Below, in pieces: positions 25,601 through 39,900 of a stretch of 64,000 bases of DNA. This stretch comes from Membranipora membranacea (Eukaryota > Bryozoa > Gymnolaemata > Cheilostomatida > Membraniporidae): positions 18,462,025 to 18,526,024 of the forward strand of contig OU612070.1 in NCBI GenBank assembly GCA_914767715.1, read 5' to 3'. Under the pieces are notes generated by a model. That model was not told the DNA's origin. It did no database searches and saw only the letters and a program-made list of their open reading frames with translations. The translations under genes were made by a program, and so were the position numbers. Numbering within the stretch: position 1 is the stretch's first letter; every line of letters starts with the position of its first letter.

Positions 25601-28551
25601 GGTTAGGATAGTACTAAATTGAGGCCAATAGGTTTGTCCATAATTCAGATGCTTGAGAAACTTTTAGGAAATCAACCATTGGCACGGAACACGGCAGATC
25701 AAGAACATCTCTGTGCATAGTAAACTCACATAAAATGGAATAAGGCCATCTTTCCTATCCTGTTCTATAGCTTGCTGAAGTGACTCTCCTCTGAGGGCGA
25801 ATTTGTCATCTGTCTTCAGTGCTCTGATTTTAACATGTCCAATCAATGATGCCCTCTCTACTGAGCTGTGAGCCTGTAATACAATACCAGTCTCAATTTC
25901 GCTTGTCAATGACTAGGCGTGTAAGGAAGTATGTCTCCAATAAATATACAATGAGTTATTGGCAGAAGGGTCATAGGTATGTGGAATGAAATGTTCATGC
26001 AAGCTAAGGTGCGTGTCAAATTGAAAAGAGAGTATTTTTAAACACTTTTAGAGTTTGATCCAATTAAGTGCTCTCAGCAGCCTCGCAATATCTGGAGCTA
26101 AAAAATGCTCAATTTACTTAATATTCTATGACGTGGAATGGGTCTCTGATTTCATTCATTTTAAGAAGGAGATTGGTGTGACAACCGGAAGTCAAATTCT
26201 AGAATAAGCGCACAGGTTTGATACTGAGATTAAATGTCAGTGGGGTAGAGACATAAAAAGTCTGGGTTTTGCGTGGGTTGAAATAAGATATATGAATTTC
26301 GCGTCACTGTTAAATTTCAACATTCAATTTAGAAACTCACATGCTCAGAAGTGTAGCATACAAGTTTGTCGATAAGTCCATGGAATTCATTAGTAGGATC
26401 GAGGTTCTTTAATCTCATCGTGCGTGCTGCTAACAGTGTTACAAGTGTGGCTTCGCTTGCTGTTCCCTGTAATTAACAGATAAATCCTCATGCATCAAAA
26501 ACAAGTTATAGCTTCATAAGCATTAATCCTTCAAAAGACTATGACTTCCCAAATCTTCAAACATATGACCTCAATCTTTGGGTAAGGTGTATGCATCGAG
26601 AGAGAGCATGCAAAAAGTAACATGATGGAAAGAGTTTGACCTGAGCTTCCGAGCGTTCAAGGTCAAGGTTGGATTAAAGAGGTGATTTTCGCATTGACAA
26701 ATATTGACGATCATAGATTATTTCATTGTTGACATGAACCATCGTCCATTCACATTCAGAGAGATGACATGATTAACTGTATTTGATCACAACACAAACT
26801 TTGAAAAAAGTAATAGTGACTGAGGAGAGGTGATCACCGAGGCCAATGCCAAAAGACCACTGGTCATAAGGTCACTGGCCTACCAATAAGGCCATTAGCC
26901 TAAAGGTCACTACCCATGAGTCCACTGGCAAAAAGGCCATTACCCATGAGGCAACTGACCAAAAGGCCACAACCCATGAGTCCACTGGCAAAAAGGCCAC
27001 TGTCCGAAAAGCTGCTGATTCAAAGGTTACATAATAGAAGTCTTATATCCACTTTCCATTGCCATGTTTTTTAGGTCGGTAAAACAGAATTCTAGCTCTT
27101 GATAACTGCTCACCTGGATACACCCACCACCATTCTGTCCAGGTACATTGAGTAACGCCTCTGGCAGCTGTAATAATCTACCCAGCCAATTCAGCATCAC
27201 AATCTCCAGTTCTGTGCATGCCGGGCTGCTATTCTGGAACCAAGAGTGGATGTAAACTAGAAATTGCGTCTAGGATAATATTTTGTCGTAGATACTCATA
27301 ACAAATGAGTTGTATTAATGTACAAGGGTATGGCTGGGATGCTTCAGCCTGTCTTGAGCAGCTCTGTATTGGAAAATCCAAACACTTTGCGACCAACTGT
27401 AATCATCCTGAAAGTACCTCTGCAGTTTTATAGGGATGAAATAGATCATAACTAATCCATCGAGTTTCCAATACATTATGACATGACAGAAAGAGAATAG
27501 ATTACCAGTGTTCCTAGGCAGCTCTTCTTGTACAAAGTAGCTTACAATAGGAGCTACCTCCTAATGAGAAAAGCAGGCAAAGTGTAGAGGCGAAACAAAA
27601 TATGGTTCGTGTAATGAGAAAACTTTCGTGGCTTACCCATGTGAAGCCGATACATCCTAAAGCACCACACAGCATATCACCTAGGATGGCTGGGTTTGAA
27701 CACGAGGTTGGGAAGTATGCGAAGAAGTTGGGATGATGCCACTGGGTCATCTGAAAACAACAAACAAAATGCAACATGCAATTCCGCTATCTATAGTCTA
27801 TTATGCAGAATTTAAACACCCTGGAAGCCACTTTATGGGACCAAAATATCACCCGTTTATAGCACAACCAGAGTCTGATAGTATACGCACCCTCAGAAAA
27901 AGCAGTGGTTTTATCGAAAGGGCAACGGAAATGATGAAACCTCTAATCACAAAAAATGTAAGTTAGCTAAAATGAAGCCCCACTTTCAGGAATGGATTCA
28001 AACTGTGGCCAGTATTAACTCCTCGAGGCAGTCCGTATTCCGTGTACTACACCTACCCCAGGCATGATGTATTTATCCACATCTTTCAGAATTTCCTGGA
28101 AACTTTCCGGCTCATCAGGAGCTGTGCTGGGTAAAACTCCCTCCGCCGTCAAATAACCTTCAAAAGTAGTTACACGAGTTGGAATTACATTTGCTGTAAT
28201 CCACTTCGGTGGGATTTTGCACAGTAGTGCAGCATGGCTTGTGTGAGGTAGCTCTGCGTAACAGTGTGAGTAGTCATCAGTATATCTTGACTGTGTCAGG
28301 CAGCTCGCAGACACTGCTTGTTACAGTATATATATTTTATTTGTTTAAAGAGGTTTTCTAGAAAGTTTACAGATAACAGAGTAGTTAAAAAGTAACTTGT
28401 TGACCTCTACACATAGTAAAATACACACAATATATACTCACTTACCTGGTTTAACTTGATGTAGAGGTGTATATTCTCTAATGTTCTTCCAAAAGTTAGC
28501 GATATATTCACACAACTCTGCGCTATCCTTCTTTAATGCCTCTCCGTCCAT
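22608..28551 (-). CDS. Aromatic-L-amino-acid (DOPA) decarboxylase-like PLP enzyme, 12 exons
   Basis: Exons: 28551-28446, 28157-28057, 27750-27637, 27233-27114, 26466-26341, 25873-25730, 25424-25358, 25063-24969, 24586-24329, 23902-23801, 23461-23384, 22778-22608; 1482 nt, 493 aa (human DDC is 480). It is a cytosolic group II PLP decarboxylase making amines such as dopamine, serotonin or trace amines. Visible motifs: substrate-site segment [13 protein letters not shown], the cofactor-stacking His in the segment [14 protein letters not shown]-binding Asp in HIDAAYAG, Schiff-base Lys in NFNPHKW, and the catalytic-loop Tyr in [10 protein letters not shown]. The segment [10 protein letters not shown] has Gly where histidine decarboxylase and invertebrate tyrosine decarboxylase usually have Ser, which favours an aromatic (DOPA/5-HTP-type) substrate. 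The exon 9/10 join is one residue shorter than in the mammalian enzyme. The C-terminal tail is rich in Ala, Thr and Gln and is divergent. Paralogues (TDC, HDC) cannot be fully excluded. Confidence 0.9.
24013..24290. repeat. Dispersed repeat copy 2 plus a tRNA-like head
   Basis: 24013-24196 matches 16175-16465. Next to it, minus strand 24290-24240 reads GCCTCGGTTAGAGCATCAGA, a tRNA A-box-like block. Intron 9 of the decarboxylase gene. Confidence 0.5.
26845..27025. repeat. Degenerate minisatellite with GGCCACTGGCCAAAA-type units
   Basis: About ten units of 16-17 bp alternate the words AAGGCCA, CCACTGG and CCATGAG; a higher-order repeat of about 34 bp is visible. Intron 4 of the decarboxylase gene. 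Confidence 0.8.
28324..28432 (-). mobile_element. LINE 3' remnant, copy D
   Basis: Only the last ~100 bp remain: GTTTAAAGAGGTTTTCTAGA through AACTTGTTGACCTCTACACA, nearly identical in inverted orientation to the end of copy C. Intron 1 of the decarboxylase gene. Confidence 0.75.
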
Positions 28552-30969
28552 TTCCGACGCTTTTCAAATTTCACGGATCTAGAAGCTTTTGTGTTATATC
28601 TGGACTACTGTGGACACAGTTTGAGGAAGAAAATAACCAAGTTCTGAATCTATGTCCTACCAAGTTCTAACTCCTTGGTCCTTCAAAAGTACCAGTTATA
28701 AAACGATCTAAAAGCATGTGACTTCTGTATGCCCTAGTGATCCAGCGTGGCGTGATTATAGCCTCAGAATGATACACCCATATATAGCAGTAGTTGTCTA
28801 CTATGTTTGTCTGCGGCCTCTGATAGTGATAAGATATCAGTGTGTAAACACTGTTCATCTATGAGTTTATCTGTTAGTATATGTAATATGAGTATTTCTA
28901 TTTATCTGCCTCCTCATCAGATTATTAAGGATCAAATGGTGACAAAATGTCAATGTCAAGGGTAATCAAAGTTACGGAGAGTAAGGATGCGTTCTGATAA
29001 CCAAACCACAAAGTGACAGATAAGCCTCTCACATAACGCTGAGAGTGAGAGTATACTTAGGGATATAGGATGACTTTCTTTCACCCTAAGTGTACTGTCC
29101 TGCTCTCTCGGATTACTAGAATGAGATAACGTCTACAGCTTGTTGGATTGAGGACGGCGGTGCACCAGTAAAAACAATCAAACCTTGGCAATTAAACATC
29201 ATGAAACAGCTGGTGATGTCTGACATAGACTTTGTGACACCTAGATCCTTGTTCTCACCATGAGGACTATAATTTGATAACTTACTTGTCTGCAGTTGTC
29301 CTTTGGAATGCTCTGGAGGGCTTTTCAACGTGTTCGCAATCAGTATTGAATTTATAATTTTTAATCAATCTCAGGAAACTGCCTTGCATAAAGGATAACT
29401 AACAACCAACAAAATTACTACTAATAAAGGTAGGCTATAATATACCTGCTATTGAGCTTTAAAATTACTAGTCCACTGTATTATTATTGTTTTCATATTA
29501 AAGTTAGGATACAACTAGTGTTTTGTCAATCAATATCGCCAAGCTTTGCTTCTACGTAATAATTATATATATATCACCACCTTCCCCGATGATCATGTTT
29601 GCAAAAGCTGTCAAGATGCAAATAATTTGTACAATCAATGCAAGCTAATTAGCTTAAAGCCAAATTACATGTCACCAACGCTTGTGTTTATTGACGCTGC
29701 ATAGGTGACATCATGCTCGTGTAAGAGTCAGAAATAGCAACTGATTGATCAATAATACAGGCTTAGCTTCCGGACTAAAAAGTGGTACACAGATGAAAGT
29801 TTACACATGGAAATCCCTCAAGTTTTTAGATTCGGTACCTGATGAGAGTTGCCTAATGAAAATTATTGGCACTGTGGTTATCTTTTAATCTTGACAAGTT
29901 ATACACATCCATCCATGAAGCTTTCACACACTGGATTAAATTCTTCGATCGATATGGAATTGATATGGAATTGATATGGAATTCAATGCTTTCACATTAT
30001 TAATTGGGAACTGATATATTTAACGTAGAAGATGGAAGGTGATGAACCAAGTAGTGAATAACTCATGAATGTAACCCAATGTATCGAGTGTTTGGCAGCT
30101 ACTGCTGCTCTTCTCAGCTGGAATATTTTAGTTGCCTTTTTTGAGTTACCTTGTCATCCAAATAGCGTAAGTAACGATGGAAGCTTTGAATGAGACTTAG
30201 GTGGCATGCATGATCGCCTTTCCTTCCCCCCCAACACATATTTTCCTGATGCAGCTAAGCATAAAACTTGAAATTGGATCAGTGAAATCACATAACAAAC
30301 GCCGAGTGTTACAGGAGTGATTTATTTCAACTGTTCAGTCAAAATACGTACACACAATAATAGATGTAGCCGTAAAAGACATATTATTTGTTTCAATAAT
30401 ATAAGTTAACCCAAAAATCTCTATTCTAAGCTAGCTATCAAAAAAATCTCCTTTCTTCCCAATCTACTATTTTTCTGCTATTAATGATACGCTATAAGAT
30501 GTTATCGTTTATATAACATGTAGCACACACACAAATGACTATCAAAAATGGACGGAATTTATAAATAAAAAATATTACTTTGTTCTAGTTTTGAACAGTC
30601 GTCTAAACCATCATGTCGTAGATGCAGGTAAAGTTTTATCGCCAAAGAAACTGAGTCAGTATCTGAGTATTTCATTTTGAAACGGTAAATTGAATGGAGA
30701 ACTAATGATTTACATAATATCATGTTCTGTCTTTATTTCGCTGTGTTTTCTCTCGTTTGTGGTCAAAACACAATGTATATGTATAGTTACAGAGGCCTGA
30801 ATATTATATCCAATAGCATATATATTATATACATATTTATATGTATAGCCAATCAGATAATATTATCATTGTGGTGAGATAACTCTAATAATACACCGAT
30901 AATATACTGCTAATACTCAGATTGATATTATTATTATACACTATTTTATTAATATTATATTTTATAATA
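28552..30969. other. Intergenic region between CEP164 and the decarboxylase
   Basis: About 2.4 kb without a convincing coding exon. A TATATA word near 28786-28795 could serve the decarboxylase promoter. Nothing else stands out. Confidence 0.5.
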
Positions 30970-33900
30970 TTAATATGAGGGGTTAGAGGTTGGCCTGTAT
31001 GGTACACTTTGACTGAACTCTTCCACCCATCTCTTCTGCTCTGATATTTTACCGTTGATGTCAGCTGTAGTTGGACGTAATGAGCCAAGACTGGCTCGGA
31101 AATCTGCAGGTCGTACCATTCCTGATGTCATCTGTGAACTGGCTGATACGTAAGGACTGTGCCTCAGGCCTGAAATGGAATACATATATTTGTTATTTGT
31201 TGTTCATAAAGCACACTCTGGCCTATTGCTCTAGCTAGTAGCTACAGGGATTTCCAGCAGATGAGCAATGACCGCCAAACCTTCAAAGAAACTCAGTTGT
31301 TATTTTTCTTTGCCTATTTGACTCTATTACAAAAAAAGACTTTTTATTCAGTATCGAGTAAAACTGTCACTACTCAGGGTCTCAATAATAGTTGTAGTTT
31401 GCAGACAGTATATCCAGTTTTTCCCTACAGTAGTCAAACAGCTGATATTATTGGAACTGCAATCTTCAAATCAGATTGAAATACAGCTGTAGTTTCAGTG
31501 ATACTTGACTATGCAATCGAGTAACTCATTGCATTCTATAGAGAAAACCATTATCATTGTCAAATTAAATATCACGCTATTACAGCCTGTACACATTACT
31601 ATTACTATTACTAATACAGACGGTACATACCAGACCATGGTCGATCCGTTTTCCTGCGTTCTGAGGCGAATGGACCAAACTTGGTCTAGTACACACTAAC
31701 ACATATTGATACACAGTGAAGGACTCACCAGAAGACATAGCTGATACAGGTTTAGCACCAAAGTAAGTCCTCCATTTTCTCTCTAGTACGCTCTCAGCGT
31801 GATCGTACATAGTACCCCACTTATAGTCACCTTTAGGGTTATCTATATAAGGATTACTGTATGTAACATTAGGAGCTCCTCGCGATGAGTAGGCAGGTCT
31901 GTATGCTGGTGGTTCATACTAAAACATACATAAACATTTAATTAAAAATCTCAATTAGATGACATCTGGAATGAGGAATAATATTTCTGTAAATGGCAAC
32001 TTTGAAACTTATCAACATTTATCTGACTCCAATACATGATTTATTATATATTAAAAAAAAAAACAATTGTTATTACTATCAAACGTTTTTATCAAGATTT
32101 CCATATGAGTATGTTATAAACAAAAGAGAATACCAACTTGTTGTCCTCATGAACAAATAAAAATATGAGTTCAGAGAAGGATAGTGAGCACAATTATACG
32201 ACTAATCCTAAGAAAATAATAACCACTAAAGGACTTATTTTAGAAGTCACGGTACTATAAGCATTTAGACTAGTTGTTCTACAAACATGTACATCTATCA
32301 GAGGAGTTAGAGACTAACTCCTGATCTAACAAAGAAAACATGGCTAACCATGAAGGGAGGACAACTCTATATCCTACCTGTGATGTAGGAGAAAACTGAG
32401 GTGAAGTCTGTGATGTTCTCTGATGGGCGGAGGTAGTATTAGTCTGTGTAGTCTGAGGGTGAAGACGCGGTGATGTGGTCTGTGTTGCCTGTTGTAGCAT
32501 CAGTGAGGCGTTGTAAGTAGAGAGGTTTTGTAGCTGGGACAGGGGAGCGTCACTGCGAGCCGCAGAGTATCGGGGTGTACTGGCAGAATCAGGGAGTATG
32601 TCTTTGTTGGGAGAGAGAAGACGGTCCATCCTACGAGGAGTGAAATATATTTTATCATTAAACAGTTATGTGCAAACCCACAAATTTCATACACATCAGG
32701 TTTGTCGTGATGGGAAGTTACAAATACGAAGATCCAAACACAACTCTAGAACTTACCCAAAGACACTACATAAAATTACCCAATTAAAATCTGACCTGAT
32801 GTATCAATGTAATTTAAAGAATAGTTCAGGTCAGGTGCTCATACTGGTAAATTTCCATTATCGAACATGCAATCCGAGTAGAATGGGATGTCTGATAACG
32901 TTATGTCGCTGTCAGCAACCTGGGCTGGCCGAGTCTGAGCACATAGACTAGCAAATAGTGTGCTCACAATGACAAAAGTGCTAACAGATCAAAACTACAA
33001 TCCACATGTATAAACTGTCATATACCTGCGAAACAACCTGAAACACAGCACAGCAATTTTAGCCTAGGCTCGAAAACATATACTGTCCGGCAAAACTAGA
33101 TATCTGCTAAAAATATTTTTTATCAACCAAGCAAATGAGGTAGTGGGCTATAGAGTCGTCAAATTTTGTTAATAAAGCAGGACAGGGGAATTCTTAGTTG
33201 ACTGAATTAAGGTAACCAGTTGCTCAAAACTTGATGAACAAACATCATCATCGATCACCAGTTGCTCAAAGTAATAAGTTGATAAGTTGACGAGCAAAAA
33301 ATCCCTATATTACCAAATTGCTTGGGTTGAGGCCTCATTCTGCAAAATATTTTATATGTTTTTCTAGGTGACACTGAGAGTTTTAAACTGATACCATATA
33401 TTGGAAGAGGGGCGCCTGTACCAGCCTTACCTGTGGTTGATCCTGGCCTGTAGTTGAGATGTATCGAGCTCTGCTAGGTCTGTAACCTCGCTCTCAGAGT
33501 CTGATTCTGATGGGATATATTTCTTGAGTAAAGAGGAATATTTACCAGACGATGTACGTAATCTTCGCTTTGTCTCTATCCAAGCATCGCCAGCATCCTG
33601 AGACATTATAAACAATCATCAATCAATGTATCATAGTACAATAAAACTAGATGCAAGAAAATTATGAGTAATTTTTTCCCTATGGATATAAATAACATAA
33701 TCAAACAAGTTTAATGTGCTGCTCTTCCACGGTCTGTCTGTCACGCTTCAGATGGGTCCTAGAGTCAGGTCCTATATGCTGAGAAATCTCCATAAATTTC
33801 CAAAGACATGGTTATATACGCCATGAAAAACTTAGCCACCCCCACCCAATATCTATTCTACTCCTTGAACTATGATGAAATTAAATAGCGGCAAGCTCAC

Positions 33901-36900
33901 AAAAAATGAAACTATTCATAGAACAATGCGATGTCAAATTATTGCCTTCTTGATTTCCTGGTTAATTATATGAATTATTGATGTATATAATGACACTATA
34001 GTAGGTTGTTATGGTAATGTCAAAGACCAACAAAGAAGTCAAAATTAGATATTCTTTTTCTGTGCACATCAGAGAGATTGCAGAAAAAAATGGGATTCTG
34101 AAATTTTATTCCTGGGTAGTTACAGAGTTGACAATATTTTGGTCCAAAACCTTAATAAGAACAGACTGTATAAAGTAGTGTACAGAGTATACACTTCCAA
34201 ATTAGTCTTTCTCTCTGATGGAGCGCTGTGCAGTGGTTTTGTCTCCGCCCCCAAATTAACAATTGCCCATGTGATTCCTGTTTGTTATCCTTACTGCCAG
34301 CTTAAATGTTATCTTGATTTGGATAGTAAGATCAGACCACCTTGGCTGGGCTCTACATGTCACCACATTGCATTGCGCCCTGGCTATGTGAGACATGACA
34401 CTTCAAAGTTTCAGACCACCCTGGCTGTGCCTGGCCAGACACTATGTTTCAGACCACCCAGGCTGTGTGCACATGGCAATATTTTGTTGTTTATCAGGCC
34501 TAGACAGGGCACCTTATACAGTAAAAGTGAGGCGCATAATTATTGGTGACGTTACGACATTGAATTGAGTAGTAGCAATGATACTATCATTGATTTGCAA
34601 CCCACAGTCCAGTTTATTTGTTGATAGCCCTAACAATTTTGATCAGATTTTGATTGGGAAAATGGCTTCTTGTGATAAAATAAATGTTGTATTTTCTCTG
34701 AAAAAATGTTTTTGAAGTGAAAACTAATATGACACTGATTGTGTAAAGCTAAAGGTCAACGCTTTCAAACTACAACTGCAACTGCATTGATATTCGAAAA
34801 CAATCCAACCCCGAGTTTTTAACTGGGGATCGACGTCGTTTTGAAATCCAATTGTCATCTCCTATATTGCGGCCATCTTACCAAACATGCATTCAGTGGA
34901 AATGATCAAATTATTATACCTCTGTCAACTGATGCCACCAACAAAGACAGGAAATATTTTGCGTGCTCCAATTTGTTTCTTTTGACACAATTTGTGTTCT
35001 GTAACCAAACCAAAAATGAATTCCACACTCAACAAATACCAGAAATTGGTGAGCAAGAAACACATATAGCCGCCATGCTGCCGCCATTTTAAAAAGTGTT
35101 ACGACATGACATAACCCAGGGACACAACGCCAATGTCCAGGTGTCCTATATTCTTCCTCAGTGAGGTAGAAATGAAGGACAAATCATATATAGATCACAA
35201 GTGTCAAGGTCACAAGTGTCAAGATCAAGGTCACCTTATACTTACCAGCAGACCATAATACCTCTGAAGTAATCGGACAACAAGTTATAGAAAACTTATC
35301 AGGCAAGATCAGATCAGGTACACTTAGCATGGTTTGAGGAGTCAGTGCATTGATGATTCAGGGTTTTATTATCAAAAACCCACCAAACCAAACGATGTTT
35401 TATAAGGAATCGCCGCAAACATCCTTATCCAGATTGTTTGAGCCATGTAACTAGGTATAACAATATTACTTTTTACTTTAGATTTTAGGTTTAGATACGA
35501 GGGACCCCCTAAGCTTAAACATTGAGGTTTAACAAACAATATATTTCTCAGTTCATTTGGAGGTATCATGTTGGTTAAAGTTTGAATAACTGCAAATCGA
35601 GCTCATAAAATTAATCATGTAACCAATATTGAGATAAGACAGCGTCTAACCTTCAGAGATTTAGAATGTTTACGTAGATATCGTTTAGCGATTTGTACTG
35701 CATTCTCCGAGTTAACCATCTTTCTCATACTTTTTCCTGTAACCAGCGGATAATCGGAGGAGTCCGTATCATCGAGAGAGAGGTAAGGTCTCTCTGTGTG
35801 CCCGCCTGAGCGACGACTCGACTTCTGTTTCCTTCTACGAATAACAAAGATCTATATTTCAGCAAAGATAGCACTCGCTGAAGAGGCTGATTTCCTCCAA
35901 TCTGATTCGAAACAAAACTGTTAAGGCAACCGAAAATCTTTGTTTTTTCTCCAAGAGACTTTCAGGCAAATGACAGCATTGTAATCAATTAAAATCTTGA
36001 AGGAACTACATGGAAATCATTGGGGCAGGAAAATTGGTCACAATAGTCACTGCCATTGAGAGAAAACTGCAATAAAGAAGTTTTAACAATCACACCAATC
36101 TCATAACTGGTTGATATTGAGCAACTGATGTCTTCTCATAACATGGTACATCTCATACACTATACACTTATACATACAGTAGGAGATCACTGTCATCCAG
36201 AGATCTGCGCTGCTGTCGTCCGCTGCCTCTCAGCTGACCTCTGTGTCTGTCAGGACTTACATCCTCGCTGTCAAGGTCATCTACTGATAACCTTCCTCCA
36301 TCATCATCACCATAGTCATCAGGAGTGTTCTCTTTATCAGACGCAGTGCTGTTTCCGCGTCTATGGTGGATATGCGACTTAATTTGTTTCTTGAGTCGCT
36401 CCACCTCCTTTGTCTGGTCCTAAGAATATCAAATTATTATTATGCGTTTACATTGGGGTTTTCATATATATATATATATATATATATATGTAAAACAAAC
36501 TATATAGTTACGGAACTCGTAACTGACAAACAAACGATCAAACTCACTAACTTTTCCATATGACCGATAAAACATAAAAAAAAACAATACATCCCACAGC
36601 AATCAAAATAGAACAGATCAATATAATTGTGAAACTTCAGTTTACCTTTGCATTCTTAAGAGCAGATTTGAGTTTCTCTTGAAGTTGTTTTCTCTCAGTA
36701 GATATTTTATCCACCTCTGATTGGGTATCCTCTAGTGATTGTTTGACAGAAGATAGCTCCTCAAGTAGTGCTTCCTTCTCCTGCTTAGAACCTTCGACAA
36801 CAGTCTCATCTCTCTTCAGTTCTACAAAGGAAATCAGTTATAACAATAACTCACTGTCTATGTACCAAATAGAATAGACAAAGAGCCAGCAGCACTAGCA

Positions 36901-39900
36901 GCTTCTTATTCTTGAAGACTGGATTGGTAAATCATGGAAATAGGGTTGGTCATGATAGCATAAATAAGCTAATGTAATTAGTTGGGAGCTGAACTACTGG
37001 TAAAAAAACTAAATGAGATTCAAATAACTGAATAAGTACCTAATTGCCAGATCATTGAAGTGTGAGTGATATCTATGAACTTAACGATGATGTGGATTGT
37101 CACAACAAGACACAGTAAACTGACACTACTGAACATTCATAGATCTCACTGCCTGATTTTTATAATGTCTTATTGACAAATATTTATGTTCAAGCTGTAC
37201 AGAATTCAATGAGCACAAATATCTGAGACAATAATTCATGTAGATGTAGCCACAATCTTGGATCACCGCACATTAAATCTTCTAAAACCTGATAATAATG
37301 ACTACTGTCTACCTTTCTCAAGTTTAGACAGTTTCTCCCTTCTCTTTTTGATATTTTCATCGAGGTTATCTAGTGTCAGCTGATCTTCATCAAGAGCTCG
37401 CTTTCTTTCCTCCATCATACGAGATTTATCTTCTATGGCTCGCTCCTCCTCGTCCAGTGACATCTTTAGTCTATAACAGGATAGATTCATATTTCTTGTA
37501 AGTTTGACATGAGGTTCTCTTGAAATTTCCACTCAGAATCAATGTCAAGGAACTTATCCAAACATCATTCAAATCACTGGACCTAAATGGGTCAAAGATA
37601 ACCGACTCGGAGGATTTATAGGCTAGTATGTGCAAAATTGTAACTCTTACAATGAGCCTTAAATGAAAAAAAAAACAGGATTTAAGAGATTTTCTTTACC
37701 TGCCCATACGATCTTTGTGGTCCTGCCTAACAGTATCTCTCTGCTTCTCAAAATCTTTTCTGATATTAGTGATTGCCTCCTCGTGCTCCTGTTCTAATTT
37801 ATTACGGGTGGACAACTCTGTCGCTGAGAGCTCAGATTTAGTGGACTGTGTTTTACTTTCTAATTCTCTTTTATACCTGGCTAATTCATCATCATGTTGC
37901 TTCTGTTGGATAAATTAAGTATGTATTGATATACTGTGACATATATAATTTACTCATCAGCTAAAATGTTTCCGGTTTTCACTAACAATGACCTTGGCAT
38001 TACAATATGAGGGGCTAACTGCTAGTCGGTTCAAATCGCCTGTTGTGTACCAATCCAATCATGGATAACACTACTATGAGGAGTAATGTAAAATGTTTGT
38101 GGACTTGCTTTGGGTACATAAATTAATTCACGCTCTATCAATCAGAGATGCACATGCAATAGAGTGGTAAGAGTGGAGTTTACACTTTTAGGCATCATAT
38201 AATTGTAACATCCTGATCATACAACATAACAAAATCGATGTCAATATATTGTTTCCTAGTTCACAGAGCTTTTCATTCACGCTGTTCATTGAATACATTG
38301 ATCAATAAAAAACCCACACCACATTCAAATACACACTGGATAGGAGACTGTGCCTGATAAAAACTGCAGCTGCTGTGTTATGTGATAGAGACACATACAG
38401 ATTGTTTGTGCTTTGCGTATTCAGTCATAACAAGTTTTATGCAAAGTATTAGGTGATCAAAATATTAAGTAAGTCATGTATCAAGTAATTGAAGTATCAA
38501 GTCAGTCCAGTATAGTGTAAGTCACATACTAAGCAAGCTAAGTAATTGATGAAATAAGTATATAGTATACCAAGTCTTCGTAAAGTCATTGTATCAGTGG
38601 CAGCAGGGCTTGTTAAAAACACCACTGGTATAGAAAAGTCAGATCTAATTACCCAGAATACATTGCACTTACTTCCTGCATTTGATAAAATGTTATTGAA
38701 TGGTGAACGTGTTGATAACAAAAAAGTTGTTTGTGTTCGTCATGGGCCTTAGATGTCACCAGAATGAATTGATCACTAAGGGAAAAAATAAAAAAACTGA
38801 ATTTTCTGAGGCAGATGCAATAATGCTTTACATAAAATTGCCTACAGCATACATACATGTGTGTATGTATATGTATGTATATATATATATGTATGCTATG
38901 ATATATCCATAAGAAATAGAGATGCATCTATAAGATATCCATGAGATATCTTACCTTGAGTTGAGCTTTTTTATCATCTAGTATTTCCTGTAGATCTGTC
39001 TCCAGTCCGCTGACGAGGCGCTGTCGGTCTTCAGCTGCCCTCTTCTCATCATCACGCTGCTGACGTTCTGTCTCGTGTAACTCTGCTATCTCACTACGCA
39101 GCTTCTCCATATCAGCATCATGTTCAGAAGTCAACTAAGCGGAGATAAAGTACAAATGTGTGGCAAACGGGTGCAAAGAGAATGATGTCTTTAACATGCT
39201 GGGATGGTCTCAAGCTATTTTTAGTTAAAAACTGTATCTCTTTTACTGCTACTGTCTGTCTGTCTGTCTGTAAATGACTGATATGATATCAAGTTTCAGT
39301 ACATTTGAGTTAATCTATGCACTACTTGTGCAGAGATTTCCGACCTGAATCGATTAGTGCGCAGGCACCAAGTAGTAAAAGAGTGGTTTATACCCTTTCA
39401 AGCAGCTGTTAACTAAGATCTAACAAATACCAGTCAGTTAATACTTTGGGAGTTTATGAACCTGATAGGCCTGGAGACTTACCTTTTTTCTCAGTTGCTC
39501 TTTCTTTTCGTTGAATTCTGATCTCATACTGTTTTCAGTACCAGTCATTTCTTTTTTGAGCTCTGCCTCCAAGTCTTCCTTTTTACTAAAAAAAATGAGA
39601 GGATGTGCATTAAGGCCCCATTGTATGCCACTGTTGTATGACATAATGCCATATACATAGTATCAGTTTCATCCCTATACCCTTTACTAATCAGTAGTGC
39701 CTAAGTCATGTAAGTACCAGTATTGACAGCCAAAACCTAATATAAAAACATTTGCATAAGTTTGTCTGTCCCATCAGCGTGTATAGTAGTGCTCACACAA
39801 ACCAAACGTAAAAACACAGACATACCTAGACAATTAGGCAGCCTGGTTTGTGCCATCGTAATTCATTTTCTTTTCAACAGTTTATCAGAAAATACTACTA

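Noticed and set aside
26845-27025. CRISPR-like array
   Set aside because: Unit spacing is continuous with no unique spacers and the genome is eukaryotic; it is a minisatellite.
34139-34549. 136-codon open frame on the plus strand inside a CEP164 intron
   Set aside because: Low-complexity repeats of CAGACCACCCTGGCTGTG type explain it; no domain, no splice context.
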